Shown: positions 1-7,703 of the stretch, one piece after another
How positions within the stretch are numbered: position 1 is the stretch's first letter
Layout of the letters: the number at the start of each line of letters is the position of its first letter
Assembly: GCF_026262505.1 (NCBI RefSeq)
Contig: NC_067208.1
Coordinates: forward strand, 7,821,962 to 7,885,961
Direction: 5' to 3'
Length of the DNA: 64,000 nt
Origin: Trichomonas vaginalis G3
Lineage: Eukaryota > Parabasalia > Trichomonadida > Trichomonadidae
Made by a program: the position numbers and the translations under genes
Notes under the pieces: generated by a model
Databases searched by the model: none
Told to the model about the DNA's origin: nothing
Seen by the model: the letters and a program-made list of their open reading frames with translations, nothing else

Positions 1-201
1 CTATTGAAACTTTTGACAGAGGCAGACGATATAAACATCAAAGAAATAGAACCCGACATTGGTTGCTGTGGTGTTTCATATAATGTCATTGACAAGATAT
101 ACGTTATGAAAGGAGGTGAAACGTTGAACTTAAAATATAGTTTCCCAGACGTTATAAAAATATTTGACGACCACAACATTTCATTAAAGTTTATTTGCTA
201 A
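1..201 (+). CDS. CCG-motif Maverick protein, C-terminal part
   Basis: This is the last 65 or so residues of a gene whose fuller copy lies at 13072-13649. The visible part contains the motif IEPDIGCCG, followed by a predicted beta-rich tail ending NISLKFIC. The same motif, in the form LDPEIECCG, occurs near the C-terminus of a 177-aa gene of the unrelated element B (56749-57282), so this is a conserved Maverick family of unknown function. The penton-like gene starts four bases after its stop codon, which suggests co-expression. Confidence 0.7.
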   Translation, partial: LLKLLTEADDINIKEIEPDIGCCGVSYNVIDKIYVMKGGETLNLKYSFPDVIKIFDDHNISLKFIC

Positions 202-205
202 GTAA

Positions 206-1003
206 ATGGCAGAAGACATAATGGTTTATACTATTACGACTAAAAACCCTGAGTCATATAATTCTATAACAACAAACTTACAAAGTCCTCAAGGACGATA
301 TTGTAAACTAACCTTAAACACAATGACGACTAAAGCCTGTTTTGCTCTTTTGACACCAGAAGACTTTATTGTTGTGAATGGTAAAAAATACTCCTTTGAA
401 GATACTTACTCAGATATACCACCAACAGGTTTTGTTGACTTATTTAATACTTTAAGTACGGGTGTAACATGTGCTGCAACTAGAGCAGGTTTCATTATGT
501 TTGGATGTCCGACTGAGTTTACTATAAACGATATGAGCTATAATACAAAACTTATTTCTGGTTTTTACTACCAACAGTTTCCTATAACAGGAAAAGGTGT
601 CATACAAGGAATGTCTATTCCATTGACATTAAGCACACCAATCTTATATATTGTTTCAAACTTAGGTTCAAAGTGTTATTCGAATGTCGACAGAAACTAT
701 TATGACCAAAAGATACTTATGCGTATAAACAATACTTTCTCTGCTGGTTTGCCTATTGTTCATTCGAATGCAGAATTTTCAACCTTAGTGAACTCAAACA
801 CTTTGGCAAGTATAACGTTGACATTAGTTGACGCAAACTTTGTTCCTGTAAAACTTTTATGTCCTATGTATTTGTCAATGACGGCAGAAAGTTTCGAATT
901 GGAAGATGCAACTGGTGAAAGTATTGTATTACAAGAACAACTTCAACAACAAATAGCTCAAGAACAACAAATGCAACAAATGGAACAACAAAGTCAAGAA
1001 TAA
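206..1003 (+). CDS. Penton-like minor capsid protein (265 aa)
   Basis: Intact 265-aa frame beginning MAEDIMVYTITTKNPESYN. It is rich in beta-branched residues, as expected of a jelly-roll capsid protein. The segment LVDANFVPVKLLCPMYLSM (about residues 208-226) matches in pattern the closing strands of a candidate minor capsid protein of element B, LVDFQGEPVELKAPVRM at about 56.3 kb. The C-terminus is a Gln-rich tail (about 25 residues of QQ/QEQ repeats) that looks disordered. The gene lies between the CCG-motif gene (4-bp gap) and the helicase (30-bp A/T-rich gap). The penton assignment is inferred from this C-terminal pattern and the neighbouring capsid genes. A different virion protein is possible. 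Confidence 0.55.
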   Translation: MAEDIMVYTITTKNPESYNSITTNLQSPQGRYCKLTLNTMTTKACFALLTPEDFIVVNGKKYSFEDTYSDIPPTGFVDLFNTLSTGVTCAATRAGFIMFGCPTEFTINDMSYNTKLISGFYYQQFPITGKGVIQGMSIPLTLSTPILYIVSNLGSKCYSNVDRNYYDQKILMRINNTFSAGLPIVHSNAEFSTLVNSNTLASITLTLVDANFVPVKLLCPMYLSMTAESFELEDATGESIVLQEQLQQQIAQEQQMQQMEQQSQE

Positions 1004-1033
1004 AAAAATAATATTTTTTTTATTTTTATAAAA

Positions 1034-2269
1034 ATGTACAGAATAGATGTTTCAGATTTTTATGACTTCCAAGCATTCAGAAATATGTGTCCATTTAGAG
1101 ACTATAACAAAGCAGTCGAGAATTTGAAACGTTTAGTCATTTATGTTGACTCTGCCCCAGAATGTTATGTCATGAAAGAATGGGATGTTGTCTTTAACAA
1201 ACCAAGAGCAACAATAGTGTCTGAACAAGAATGTAGACAGAAACTTAAGAAAATAAAAGTTGTACAAGTTGGCATGAAGATGTTAGATGCTTGGGATATC
1301 TTATTGTCAAAGTTAGAAGATTTTTCAGTTCGAGGTATAAAGTTCTATACACCTTCTCCAAACTTCTATTCTATCTTCACTGGATATAAATACGAACAAG
1401 TAGAATGGAAACACAGTATTATAGAAGCTTGGTTAGACCATGTCAAAGAAATTATATGCAATGGAAACGAAAAGGTTTATGAGTATATCTTATGTTGGTT
1501 TGCAAATATCTTACAACATCCAAGTGCTAAAAATGAAACTGCTCTCATTATAATTGGAAAACAAGGAACTGGTAAGAATACTTTCTTTACAGATATTTTG
1601 TGCAAACTGTTAGAAGGTTATTCGAATCCGAATATGACAAACTTAGAAAACATCTGTGGCAAGTTTAACTCCTCAATAGAGAATATGAAACTTATAGTTT
1701 GCAATGAACTTCAAAGTATAGATACAACAAAAGTTTTGAACTCAGATGCTTTGAAGAGTCTTATAACAGACAAAGTTGGAGTTGTTGAAAGAAAGTATAA
1801 AGACCAAAGAGTTTGTGAAAATGTTGCAAACTTCATTATGGTTTCAAACAATGCTGTTCCGATGCAGTTAGAAAGTTCTGACAGAAGATATGTAGTTGTC
1901 AGAACGTCAGAAGCTCATATGCAAGATACTGAATATTTTGACGCTTTGTCAGAATGTTTGACATCTGACTTTTACAACCACTTGTTCTCATATTTCATGA
2001 CATTAGATATTTCTAAGTTCAATCCAAGACAAATTCCACATACCGAAGAGAGACAAACATTGTTAGAAGCAAACAAGAGTGTTTATGAACTGTTCGTAGA
2101 TGAAACTGACTTTGTGTCATTAGATGAAAGGTCATTGTACGATTCGTATAAACAATATTGTCAAGAGTATGGTTATATGCCAGCGTCTAAACGAACATTC
2201 TTGGCAAATGTCAAAAGTCTTTTAGATGTTCAGAATGGTGTATATACAAAGAAAATTTTTTCTGAGTAA
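1034..2269 (+). CDS. Superfamily 3 helicase / D5-like replication protein (411 aa)
   Basis: Intact 411-aa frame. Walker A is GKQGTGKNTF (about residues 174-183), followed by a Walker B-like strand KLIVCNELQS (about 219-228). The superfamily 3 motif C region reads FIMVSNNAVPMQLESSDRRY (about 268-287), with the usual Asn sensor and the downstream Arg. This arrangement is typical of the D5/P4-type helicases that unwind replication forks of small DNA viruses. The N-terminal 130 residues show no clear primase motif. No polymerase B lies in the same segment, unlike in element B. The family assignment is firm; a role in Maverick replication is inferred from context. Confidence 0.88.
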   Translation: MYRIDVSDFYDFQAFRNMCPFRDYNKAVENLKRLVIYVDSAPECYVMKEWDVVFNKPRATIVSEQECRQKLKKIKVVQVGMKMLDAWDILLSKLEDFSVRGIKFYTPSPNFYSIFTGYKYEQVEWKHSIIEAWLDHVKEIICNGNEKVYEYILCWFANILQHPSAKNETALIIIGKQGTGKNTFFTDILCKLLEGYSNPNMTNLENICGKFNSSIENMKLIVCNELQSIDTTKVLNSDALKSLITDKVGVVERKYKDQRVCENVANFIMVSNNAVPMQLESSDRRYVVVRTSEAHMQDTEYFDALSECLTSDFYNHLFSYFMTLDISKFNPRQIPHTEERQTLLEANKSVYELFVDETDFVSLDERSLYDSYKQYCQEYGYMPASKRTFLANVKSLLDVQNGVYTKKIFSE

Positions 2270-2335
2270 ATTTTAAAAAAAAATATTTTTTATCCGATAG
2301 AAAAGATGACGAAATAGATTTCAGTAAACAAGTAC

Positions 2336-2724
2336 ATGTCAGGAGTTAAAGAAGAACTAGACCCATTCACATATTTGAATGTTTATTTCTACCATTTTGA
2401 AAAGTCTTCATTCAGCAAAGTTTGGAACATCGAACCAGTTAAGTTTGCTATTGTGACTAAAATGGTGCGAAATTTGAAGACTTAGACATAGAAGGTTTGT
2501 TAACAGTCAAAGAAAGTTTTGACAGAAGGTTCTCAAACCTTAAAGAAGGCAAAGCATACAAACTTGTTATACCTTATGAACCAAAGAAGACAGACGACTA
2601 TGAATATTATGAGTCTAAAGTTGTAGAAGTTCAAGGTAAATTGGGTAAAAAGCTATTAGAGTCTAAGCCAGTGTTTACTCCTAAAGAGGAAGAGAACATT
2701 GACATTGACCCAGAAATGTTCTAA
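2336..2724 (+). pseudogene. Small Maverick gene with acidic tail, broken
   Basis: A coding stretch of about 130 residues just after the helicase, beginning MSGVKEELDPFTYLNVYFYH and ending in an acidic tail (EEENIDIDPEMF). It is read in more than one frame, with about one break. I do not recognise it. The acidic ending resembles that of the 157-aa gene of element B (IDIDEGSEMVEEIDPEAL at about 48.8 kb), which sits beside that element's replication genes, so the two may be related. An acidic C-terminus next to replication genes would suit a single-strand-binding-type protein, but nothing else supports that. Confidence 0.45.
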
Positions 2725-2740
2725 AAATAAAATTTTATTT

Positions 2741-3193
2741 TTACATGTCAAATTTCTTCTTCGGTGGAATTGGCTCTGGTTCTTTCTTCTCTTCTTCTAC
2801 TTTCTTTTCTTTCTTTTCTTTCTTCTTCTTCTCTGGTGGAGATATGTCAAATTTCTCAGAACCATATCTATGTAAAAGTTCTTTGTCCTTTAATAGCTCT
2901 TCTATTCTGTTTTCTATTTCATCTTCAAGAACAGCGCATGTGTCTTCTTTGCATTCTAAGAACTTTTGTTGGACTTCATCTTTCCAATCGGCGTCATCTC
3001 TGTCAACAAGTCTGTCATTGACAAATTTTAAGACTGCTCTTTGTAATGTTTTATGGTTCTTGTCATATTCCCAGAAACAGAACTTTAGAACAAATTCACC
3101 TTTCTTGTTTACATTATGTAAGGTTTTATGGTCTACAGATGTTTTGCTGTCGAAAAGCTTGTCTCGAATATAGATAGCGAAATCGCTAGACAT
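2741..3193 (-). CDS. Unknown Maverick protein with Lys/Glu-rich tail (150 aa)
   Basis: Intact minus-strand frame of 150 residues. Residues 1-110 look globular, with WEYDKNHKTLQRAVLKFVND and several Cys (ECKEDTCAVLEDE). The last 40 residues are low-complexity Lys/Glu/Pro, beginning PPEKKKKEKKEKK. It converges with the preceding plus-strand gene, only 16 bp apart, and starts about 40 bp from the ATPase gene, so the two are divergent across a short A/T-rich gap. The opposite strand is also open, but that frame is merely the complement of the Lys/Glu-rich tail. Function unknown. Confidence 0.6.
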   Translation of the reverse strand: MSSDFAIYIRDKLFDSKTSVDHKTLHNVNKKGEFVLKFCFWEYDKNHKTLQRAVLKFVNDRLVDRDDADWKDEVQQKFLECKEDTCAVLEDEIENRIEELLKDKELLHRYGSEKFDISPPEKKKKEKKEKKVEEEKKEPEPIPPKKKFDM

Positions 3194-3240
3194 TTTCTAA
3201 AAGATAAAAATTTTAATTTTTCTAAAAATATGTTAGAAAA

Positions 3241-4011
3241 AAGTTTGCTGACATTGACAAGAAATTTGAGAATGTTTTAAACAAGAACAAGAGGAAGTTA
3301 GAAAATGCTCAGATAAAGCCTATACATGAAAAGTTCTTATTTGCTCAGAATGGTATAACAGGTCTAATTGCACCACCTGGGTCGGGTAAGACTTTCACTT
3401 ATCTTAAAATGGCTGCACAACAACAAGAACTAGATGAGAAGAACCCATTTTATGAGTTAGTTGTTATTTGTAGTACTTCTGGTCAATTTGACCAAACCGT
3501 CAATTCGTTCAAAGATATTATAAAGAAGTCTAAGTTAGTATGTATAAAGGATACTGAGTTGTTAGATTGGATAAAGAAGTACCAAAGAAGAGTTTTGAAG
3601 TATAATGCTATAAATGAGTATATAAATTCGAAGTTTAAAGAACCTAATGAGGAAATGCAGAGAATATTAGACAAACACCACTTCAGAAACAAACAGAAAG
3701 AGATAGAATACATTTCGAAGAAATTGCAATCTTACGATTGGAAGACTTACCCTCATAGATGTCTTCTTATCTTAGATGATTTCGCCTCTCATCCTTTGTT
3801 AAAGAACAGAGAACAAGATATGTGTCGAATTCTTAAGAAGCTCAGACACTTTAACATCTCAGTTGTCATTTGTGTACAGACAGCAAAGAGTTTAAGTAAG
3901 GATGTTAAAAGAATACTTACTGACATAATACTTTTCCCCAGATTGTCCGAAGACGATTTCATGGAACTTATGAAAGAGTCCATGGCAGGTAAGTTTGACA
4001 GACACCAATGA
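3241..4011 (+). pseudogene. FtsK/A32-type genome-packaging ATPase, incomplete
   Basis: Packaging ATPases drive DNA into capsids in Polintons and related viruses. Walker A is GLIAPPGSGKTF at about 3361-3396 and Walker B is CLLILDDF at about 3763-3786, followed by the sensor-like stretch ISVVICVQTAKSL. The coding signal runs upstream of the first usable Met (3409) to about 3240, so the 200-aa Met-initiated frame understates it. The C-terminus stops early compared with the element B relative (57706-58590), exactly where the sequence turns into host DNA, so the Maverick segment is cut there. About one further break lies near the 5' end. Confidence 0.75.
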
Positions 4012-4430
4012 AAAAAATAAAATGATATTTATTTTAAATATATAAGATCCTTATATAAAATATAAATATTTTATCGTTTTATTTTCTTGTTTTAGAAATG
4101 TTTTTTATTGAAAAATCAATAAAACTAACTCCAAAATAAAATTTTTGATTTAAAGACACTATGATGACACCAGGCAAATCTTCCAAGACACCTATCGTCG
4201 GGAATCTAACAACTCTATCAGCAGACAAATAATTGATTGAGGTGATATAAAAATTGAATTTAATTCAATGATCAAACCGACCCATTTGTATCTCAAAAAT
4301 ATAATTTTTTCTATGTCAGAGTTTTGATCCCTTTAGGAATCTTACATATACAGCCTTAATTTTCAAGATTTAATAATTATTGCTCAATGATGTAAAACCG
4401 ATTCAGAAATTAATATTAGAGTGTCAGAGT
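4012..4430. other. Host upstream region, no gene seen
   Basis: About 420 bp of A/T-rich sequence between the truncated ATPase and the GT61 gene. No frame of note and no Maverick terminus is present, so the Maverick side of the junction near 4000 is a break rather than an element end. The region presumably contains the promoter of the GT61 gene, but I see no convincing T. vaginalis Inr motif at a sensible distance. The same stretch recurs at about 17461-17879 and, in noisy form, at about 31680-32096. Confidence 0.6.
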
Positions 4431-5615
4431 ATGTTTATTTGCGATCTTTTCTCATTACTAGTAAGTTGTTCATTTCTTGTAGCCCTAGAAATTTATTCTT
4501 ATAATCCAGAATTTGCTTTATTCGGATATGAAACTCCGGATTGGACACCGGCATCATTCTTTAAAGTTAAGCGCAAAATTGATGTGCCTCTAGAAAAAAA
4601 TTGGCCAGTATTACGATATATAAATGAAACAATAGAAGATCCTACGCAATACCATTTCTCATATAGAAAACCGAAAGAAACACACGACTACAACTTTTAT
4701 TACAAGACACTTCAGACTACACACTATAGACTTGAAAGAGCATATGTTAGCTTTAATGGTGCTGTAGGTCTTGATGAAAACACCATTTTCCAACCAACAG
4801 ATTTTGAAAGGAACGCTACAAATGCAAGTGTTGTAGGCCATTACCGCGAGGTTATTGTTACAGGATATTTATGGGCAACATATAATTTTGGCCATTCATT
4901 TGAAGATTTTTTCACTCCACTATTTTTAATTCCTGAAGAAATTAGAAGGAGATCACATATTATTGTATTCTCAATGCCATTTCTCTATAATACACTCCTG
5001 GATCTTCTAGGCTTTTTACCAGATCGAAGAATATATTTACCAAAAAATAAAGGTGAATATATTTCGGCTGATATACTCCATTGTTTTGCAAATAGAACCT
5101 TTTACATCAGTCAATGGGGGCCAAACACTTACAGATTTAAACGGTTCTTGCATGAAAAATTCGAATTAGATAAAATTACACCATCTGAATACTGCTTTAC
5201 AAACAGGCCTAAAGGCAAGAGAAGGCATATTCATAATCTTGATGAAGTAATAAATTCAGCAAAAGCAAAGTTCCCAACAATTGATTGGAAATTTATTCCA
5301 GATAATCATACAAATCTTATTGAATGCGCCAGGGATTTCAAAAAGATTAAGTTTCTTTTCTCTCCTGTAGGTTCAAACATTTGTAAATGCATTTTTATGG
5401 CCGACAATACTGTTGTTATATGCGTTACAGCGAATTTCCCTGAAAATTCTCTGGCAGGTTTCTGTTTAAGTTGTAAATTATTTGAGTTACAATATGATTC
5501 AATCTCTGCTCATCATTTAGAATATGGTTCACCAATTAATGTGAACGATGCATTATTCCATATAGAAAAATGTTTGAAAGTATTAGAAACTGGAAATTGG
5601 AACGTATATAAATAA
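4431..5615 (+). CDS. Glycosyltransferase family 61 (DUF563)-like type II membrane protein, copy 1
   Basis: Host-type gene of 394 residues from the first ATG. The frame stays open 51 bp upstream, but without an ATG. The N-terminus has a short hydrophobic segment, FSLLVSCSFLVALEI (residues 6-20), suitable as a Golgi/ER signal anchor, followed by a lumenal domain. GT61-like features are NFGHSFEDFFTPLF (about 144-157), a NRPKGKRRHIHNLDEV block (about 263-278), and SPVGSNICKCIFMADNTVVI (about 320-339), which matches the family's conserved P-x-G-x-x-x-x-x-x-F pattern. Members add xylose, arabinose or GlcNAc to glycans. The substrate here cannot be told. Three copies lie in this window because the gene is part of the tandem unit. 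Confidence 0.7.
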   Translation: MFICDLFSLLVSCSFLVALEIYSYNPEFALFGYETPDWTPASFFKVKRKIDVPLEKNWPVLRYINETIEDPTQYHFSYRKPKETHDYNFYYKTLQTTHYRLERAYVSFNGAVGLDENTIFQPTDFERNATNASVVGHYREVIVTGYLWATYNFGHSFEDFFTPLFLIPEEIRRRSHIIVFSMPFLYNTLLDLLGFLPDRRIYLPKNKGEYISADILHCFANRTFYISQWGPNTYRFKRFLHEKFELDKITPSEYCFTNRPKGKRRHIHNLDEVINSAKAKFPTIDWKFIPDNHTNLIECARDFKKIKFLFSPVGSNICKCIFMADNTVVICVTANFPENSLAGFCLSCKLFELQYDSISAHHLEYGSPINVNDALFHIEKCLKVLETGNWNVYK

Positions 5616-5654
5616 TAAGAATATTAAAATTAATTTTGAAAATAATCTATTTAA

Positions 5655-5697
5655 AGTCGATTTATATTCAATTTTTTGAATAAATTCAAAATCGACT
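5655..5697. terminator. Stem-loop just after GT61 stop codon
   Basis: An interrupted inverted repeat starts 40 bp after the GT61 stop: outer arms AGTCGATTT and AAATCGACT, inner arms ATTCAA and TTGAAT, with a T-rich loop. Its position suggests a 3' UTR or 3'-end structure. It recurs unchanged at 19104-19146 and 33307-33349. The function is inferred from position only. Confidence 0.4.
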
Positions 5698-6244
5698 CGT
5701 AATCCAATAGTTGACAATTTGTAATATCTTTAAAATAGACGCATTATTCATATGGCGCAATGAAATAAAAAAATCAAAATGTGTAAAGCATATTTTGAAT
5801 ATACTTACTATGCAATTTCATACCAGTCTCTATTAAGTTATCGATATTACAATAAATAAGAAAATGATTGTTGAAGTTCTGTGTAGCTGTCAATGTTACA
5901 TTTGATAAAAAAAATTAAAACATAAATTGAGTATAGCAAGCATTAATCCATTACTTCTAACTTTTTTAACAATTTGATGAAGTTTTAAGAACGACGATAT
6001 ATCTTGTTTGGCCAATTGTACAATTGCTACTTAATTCTGATTAAATTATAAAACATAATCTACATACAAAAATATAGTAATGCAATAATCTCGGGAACAT
6101 GGCTCTCAATTTTGAATAGTTTACGAATTTCTCAAATAAAATTGAGGGGATTATGTTCCCGAGATTTTTGCAAAAACAGTTTTTTAAAAAGTTCTATAAA
6201 TTCTTTTACAAAACAATATAACAATATGTATATCTTCAATATTT
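5698..6244. other. Host DNA 3' of GT61, no gene seen
   Basis: About 550 bp of A/T-rich DNA between the GT61 gene and the Maverick terminus, with no coding frame of note. The only structure I see is the long inverted repeat at 6087-6166. Maverick sequence starts at 6245. Confidence 0.6.
6087..6166. repeat. 80-bp inverted repeat (hairpin) in host flank
   Basis: Arms of 27 and 29 bp (6087-6113 and 6138-6166) are complementary apart from a small internal mismatch: AATCTCGGGAACATG on the left and CATAATCCC/ATGTTCCCGAGATT-type sequence on the right, around a 24-bp A/T-rich loop. It could be a very small non-autonomous repeat or a structured RNA. It recurs at 19536-19615 and 33739-33818 only because the whole unit is duplicated. 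Confidence 0.6.
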
Positions 6245-6295
6245 AGGTCAGGTAAGTGGGGCTTCCAGGCGCGTTGCGCCCTCTAGCCCCGAAGA
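6245..6295. repeat. Maverick terminus with GC-rich cruciform
   Basis: The outer 50 bp of the family 1 terminus is far richer in G+C than its surroundings. It folds as a nested hairpin: GGGGCT pairs with AGCCCC on the outside and GGCGC with GCGCC inside, around a GTT loop. The same end sequence recurs at 19694 and 33897, and closely related ends lie at about 61995-62046 (inverted) and 62516-62565. This shows that these are ends of one Maverick terminus family. Confidence 0.75.
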
Positions 6296-6331
6296 TGTTT
6301 AGTATAAATGAAGTTTTTATTCGGAAAATTG

Positions 6332-7231
6332 TTAGTCTTCTGGTGTGAATTCGGAGGACTCTTCTTGGATAGAGTCTTGTATTTCCTCCTCTTCTTCCTC
6401 CTCCATTGCTTCTGGGAAGAAGCCTTCTTCTGGGTCGAAAACATTATATAATGTGTAATTGAATGACACATTATATCTTTCTTTGAGTTCGCTCCTGACA
6501 AAGAACTTAGTTCCAGGAATACAGAAGACTTCTGTGCGTTGGAAAAGCTGATGTCCTGGAACGAATTTGGCAATTAGAGACTTCTTTTTTCCGAATTGTT
6601 CAGGAGTTTTCATGACGACAGTAACAACATCTCCATCTGCGAGGTCTTGTTGTTGTTCGGAAAGGTAAAGAGCAATGATATGAATGGTTGCTGCGTTGAA
6701 TTCGAGAAAGTCGAATTCAAATTGTGTTGTCGTATAATATTCAAACCATTTTGTACGGTTGTCTCCGAACTCGTCAACGTATTCATCTTCGTCATATCCG
6801 TAACTAAAGACTTGGAATTCGGCAATTCTCTTGTCGAATGACCGTTGGATGTAACGAGGAAGATTTTGACGAACTTGGTATAAAGTTCTCAACATTATAA
6901 GCTTAGTAAATGTTGGAAAATACTGAACTAAGACATCGCTAAGCTCAATTGGACTTGGAATTGTCTTAGTAAGTTCAATTGAACTAGTAATTGCTTTGTT
7001 CAGAACTTCACAGAACTGAGTATTGTATGTAGCGTCTGGTTGTGTGTTTTCTTCGGCGTCTTTGAGATATTTAGAGCAAATTTGTTGAAGAATTTCTCTT
7101 AATTCGCTGTTAGACTTTTTGGTGGTTATTCTAACCGCTGTGCCAGTTCTTGGAGGTTGTGGAGCTTTGGCTTTGGTTAGCGGTTGAGAATTGTTAATGT
7201 TTGAATTGTGGTTAACAGCGTTGGCTTCCAT
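6332..7231 (-). CDS. Unknown Maverick protein with acidic tail (299 aa)
   Basis: Intact minus-strand frame. I place the start at the Met of MEANAVNHNSNINNSQPL, because the 22 residues upstream would be encoded inside a regulatory inverted repeat. The N-terminal 50 residues are Asn/Pro/Lys-rich and look disordered. The middle contains an acidic, Tyr-rich stretch (YGYDEDEYVDEFGDN). The C-terminus ends in a run of Glu (EEEEEEE) and more acidic sequence. It is divergent from the 1086-aa gene across a 470-bp regulatory gap. A short stretch, EVFCIPGTKFFV, recalls the closing strands of ADP-ribosyltransferases, but too weakly to name it. Confidence 0.6.
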   Translation of the reverse strand: MEANAVNHNSNINNSQPLTKAKAPQPPRTGTAVRITTKKSNSELREILQQICSKYLKDAEENTQPDATYNTQFCEVLNKAITSSIELTKTIPSPIELSDVLVQYFPTFTKLIMLRTLYQVRQNLPRYIQRSFDKRIAEFQVFSYGYDEDEYVDEFGDNRTKWFEYYTTTQFEFDFLEFNAATIHIIALYLSEQQQDLADGDVVTVVMKTPEQFGKKKSLIAKFVPGHQLFQRTEVFCIPGTKFFVRSELKERYNVSFNYTLYNVFDPEEGFFPEAMEEEEEEEIQDSIQEESSEFTPED

Positions 7232-7269
7232 TAGATAAAAATGAACTGACCAAAAAAGACAGATATTTA

Positions 7270-7459
7270 AATATTTGAGATAAACCGTTTTCGTCAACGG
7301 TAACCCCCTCTATTTTTTTATTTTATTTAATAGTTACCGTTAGAAAAACGGTTTATCTCAAATATTGAATGAACTATAAACGTTTTTTGTTTTCTATATA
7401 TACTTTTTTGTCCAACGGTAAAACTTTTTACACAACGGTTTTTGAGAGTCGTCGCCGTT
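7270..7459. promoter_or_regulatory. AACGGT-word array in the divergent gap of family 1
   Basis: The gap between two divergent genes carries the word AACGGT (or its complement ACCGTT) at 7284, 7296, 7336, 7347, 7414 and 7434, plus a degenerate GCCGTTG at about 7453. The first four lie in a 34-bp inverted repeat (7270-7303 and 7333-7366), with spacings of 12 and 11 bp between words. It is probably a binding site for a regulator or replication initiator. The palindromic layout suggests a dimer serving both genes. Repeated at 20719-20908 and 34922-35111. Confidence 0.6.
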
Positions 7460-7703
7460 GACTTTTTTGTAGAGCACTCAAAATAGTATAACTTTGTCCG
7501 GACAAGTAAGGGTCTATCGTCGCTACAGGAAAAGTTACAGGCATTCCAAGGAAGTATACTTTGAGAAGCCTTTTCTCCATTATAGAATGAGATAGGACGG
7601 TTATTTTACAAAACTGACAACACTTTGACCGAGTAGTTTTTTGTGCTGAACAAAAAGTGTCATATAAACATCTGTCAAAAACCGCTTTTTAACTTCACTT
7701 AAA

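Larger units (their letters stand above)
1..4011 (+). mobile_element. Maverick/Polinton family 1, partial unit at window edge
   Basis: This is the right-hand part of a family 1 Maverick segment, entered in the middle of a gene. In order it holds the end of a CCG-motif gene, a penton-like gene, a superfamily 3 helicase, two small genes and a packaging ATPase, then passes directly into host DNA near 4000 with no TIR at that side. The same order recurs 13.45 kb downstream with near-complete identity, so the duplication is recent or is an assembly product. About two frames are broken. No polymerase or integrase is present. Confidence 0.85.

Noticed and set aside
2745-3173. Open plus-strand frame of 142 codons rich in Ser and Phe, and its copy at 16194-16622
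   Set aside because: It is the complement of the Lys/Glu-rich minus-strand gene. Its Ser/Phe runs are just the reverse of Lys/Glu codons.
4380-4430. Upstream extension of the GT61 frame
   Set aside because: It has no ATG. The first ATG at 4431 directly precedes the hydrophobic anchor, as expected for a type II protein.
6332-7231. Reading the 299-aa protein as an ADP-ribosyltransferase
   Set aside because: Only one short stretch (EVFCIPGTKFFV) recalls the family. The other expected motifs were not seen, so no function is assigned.
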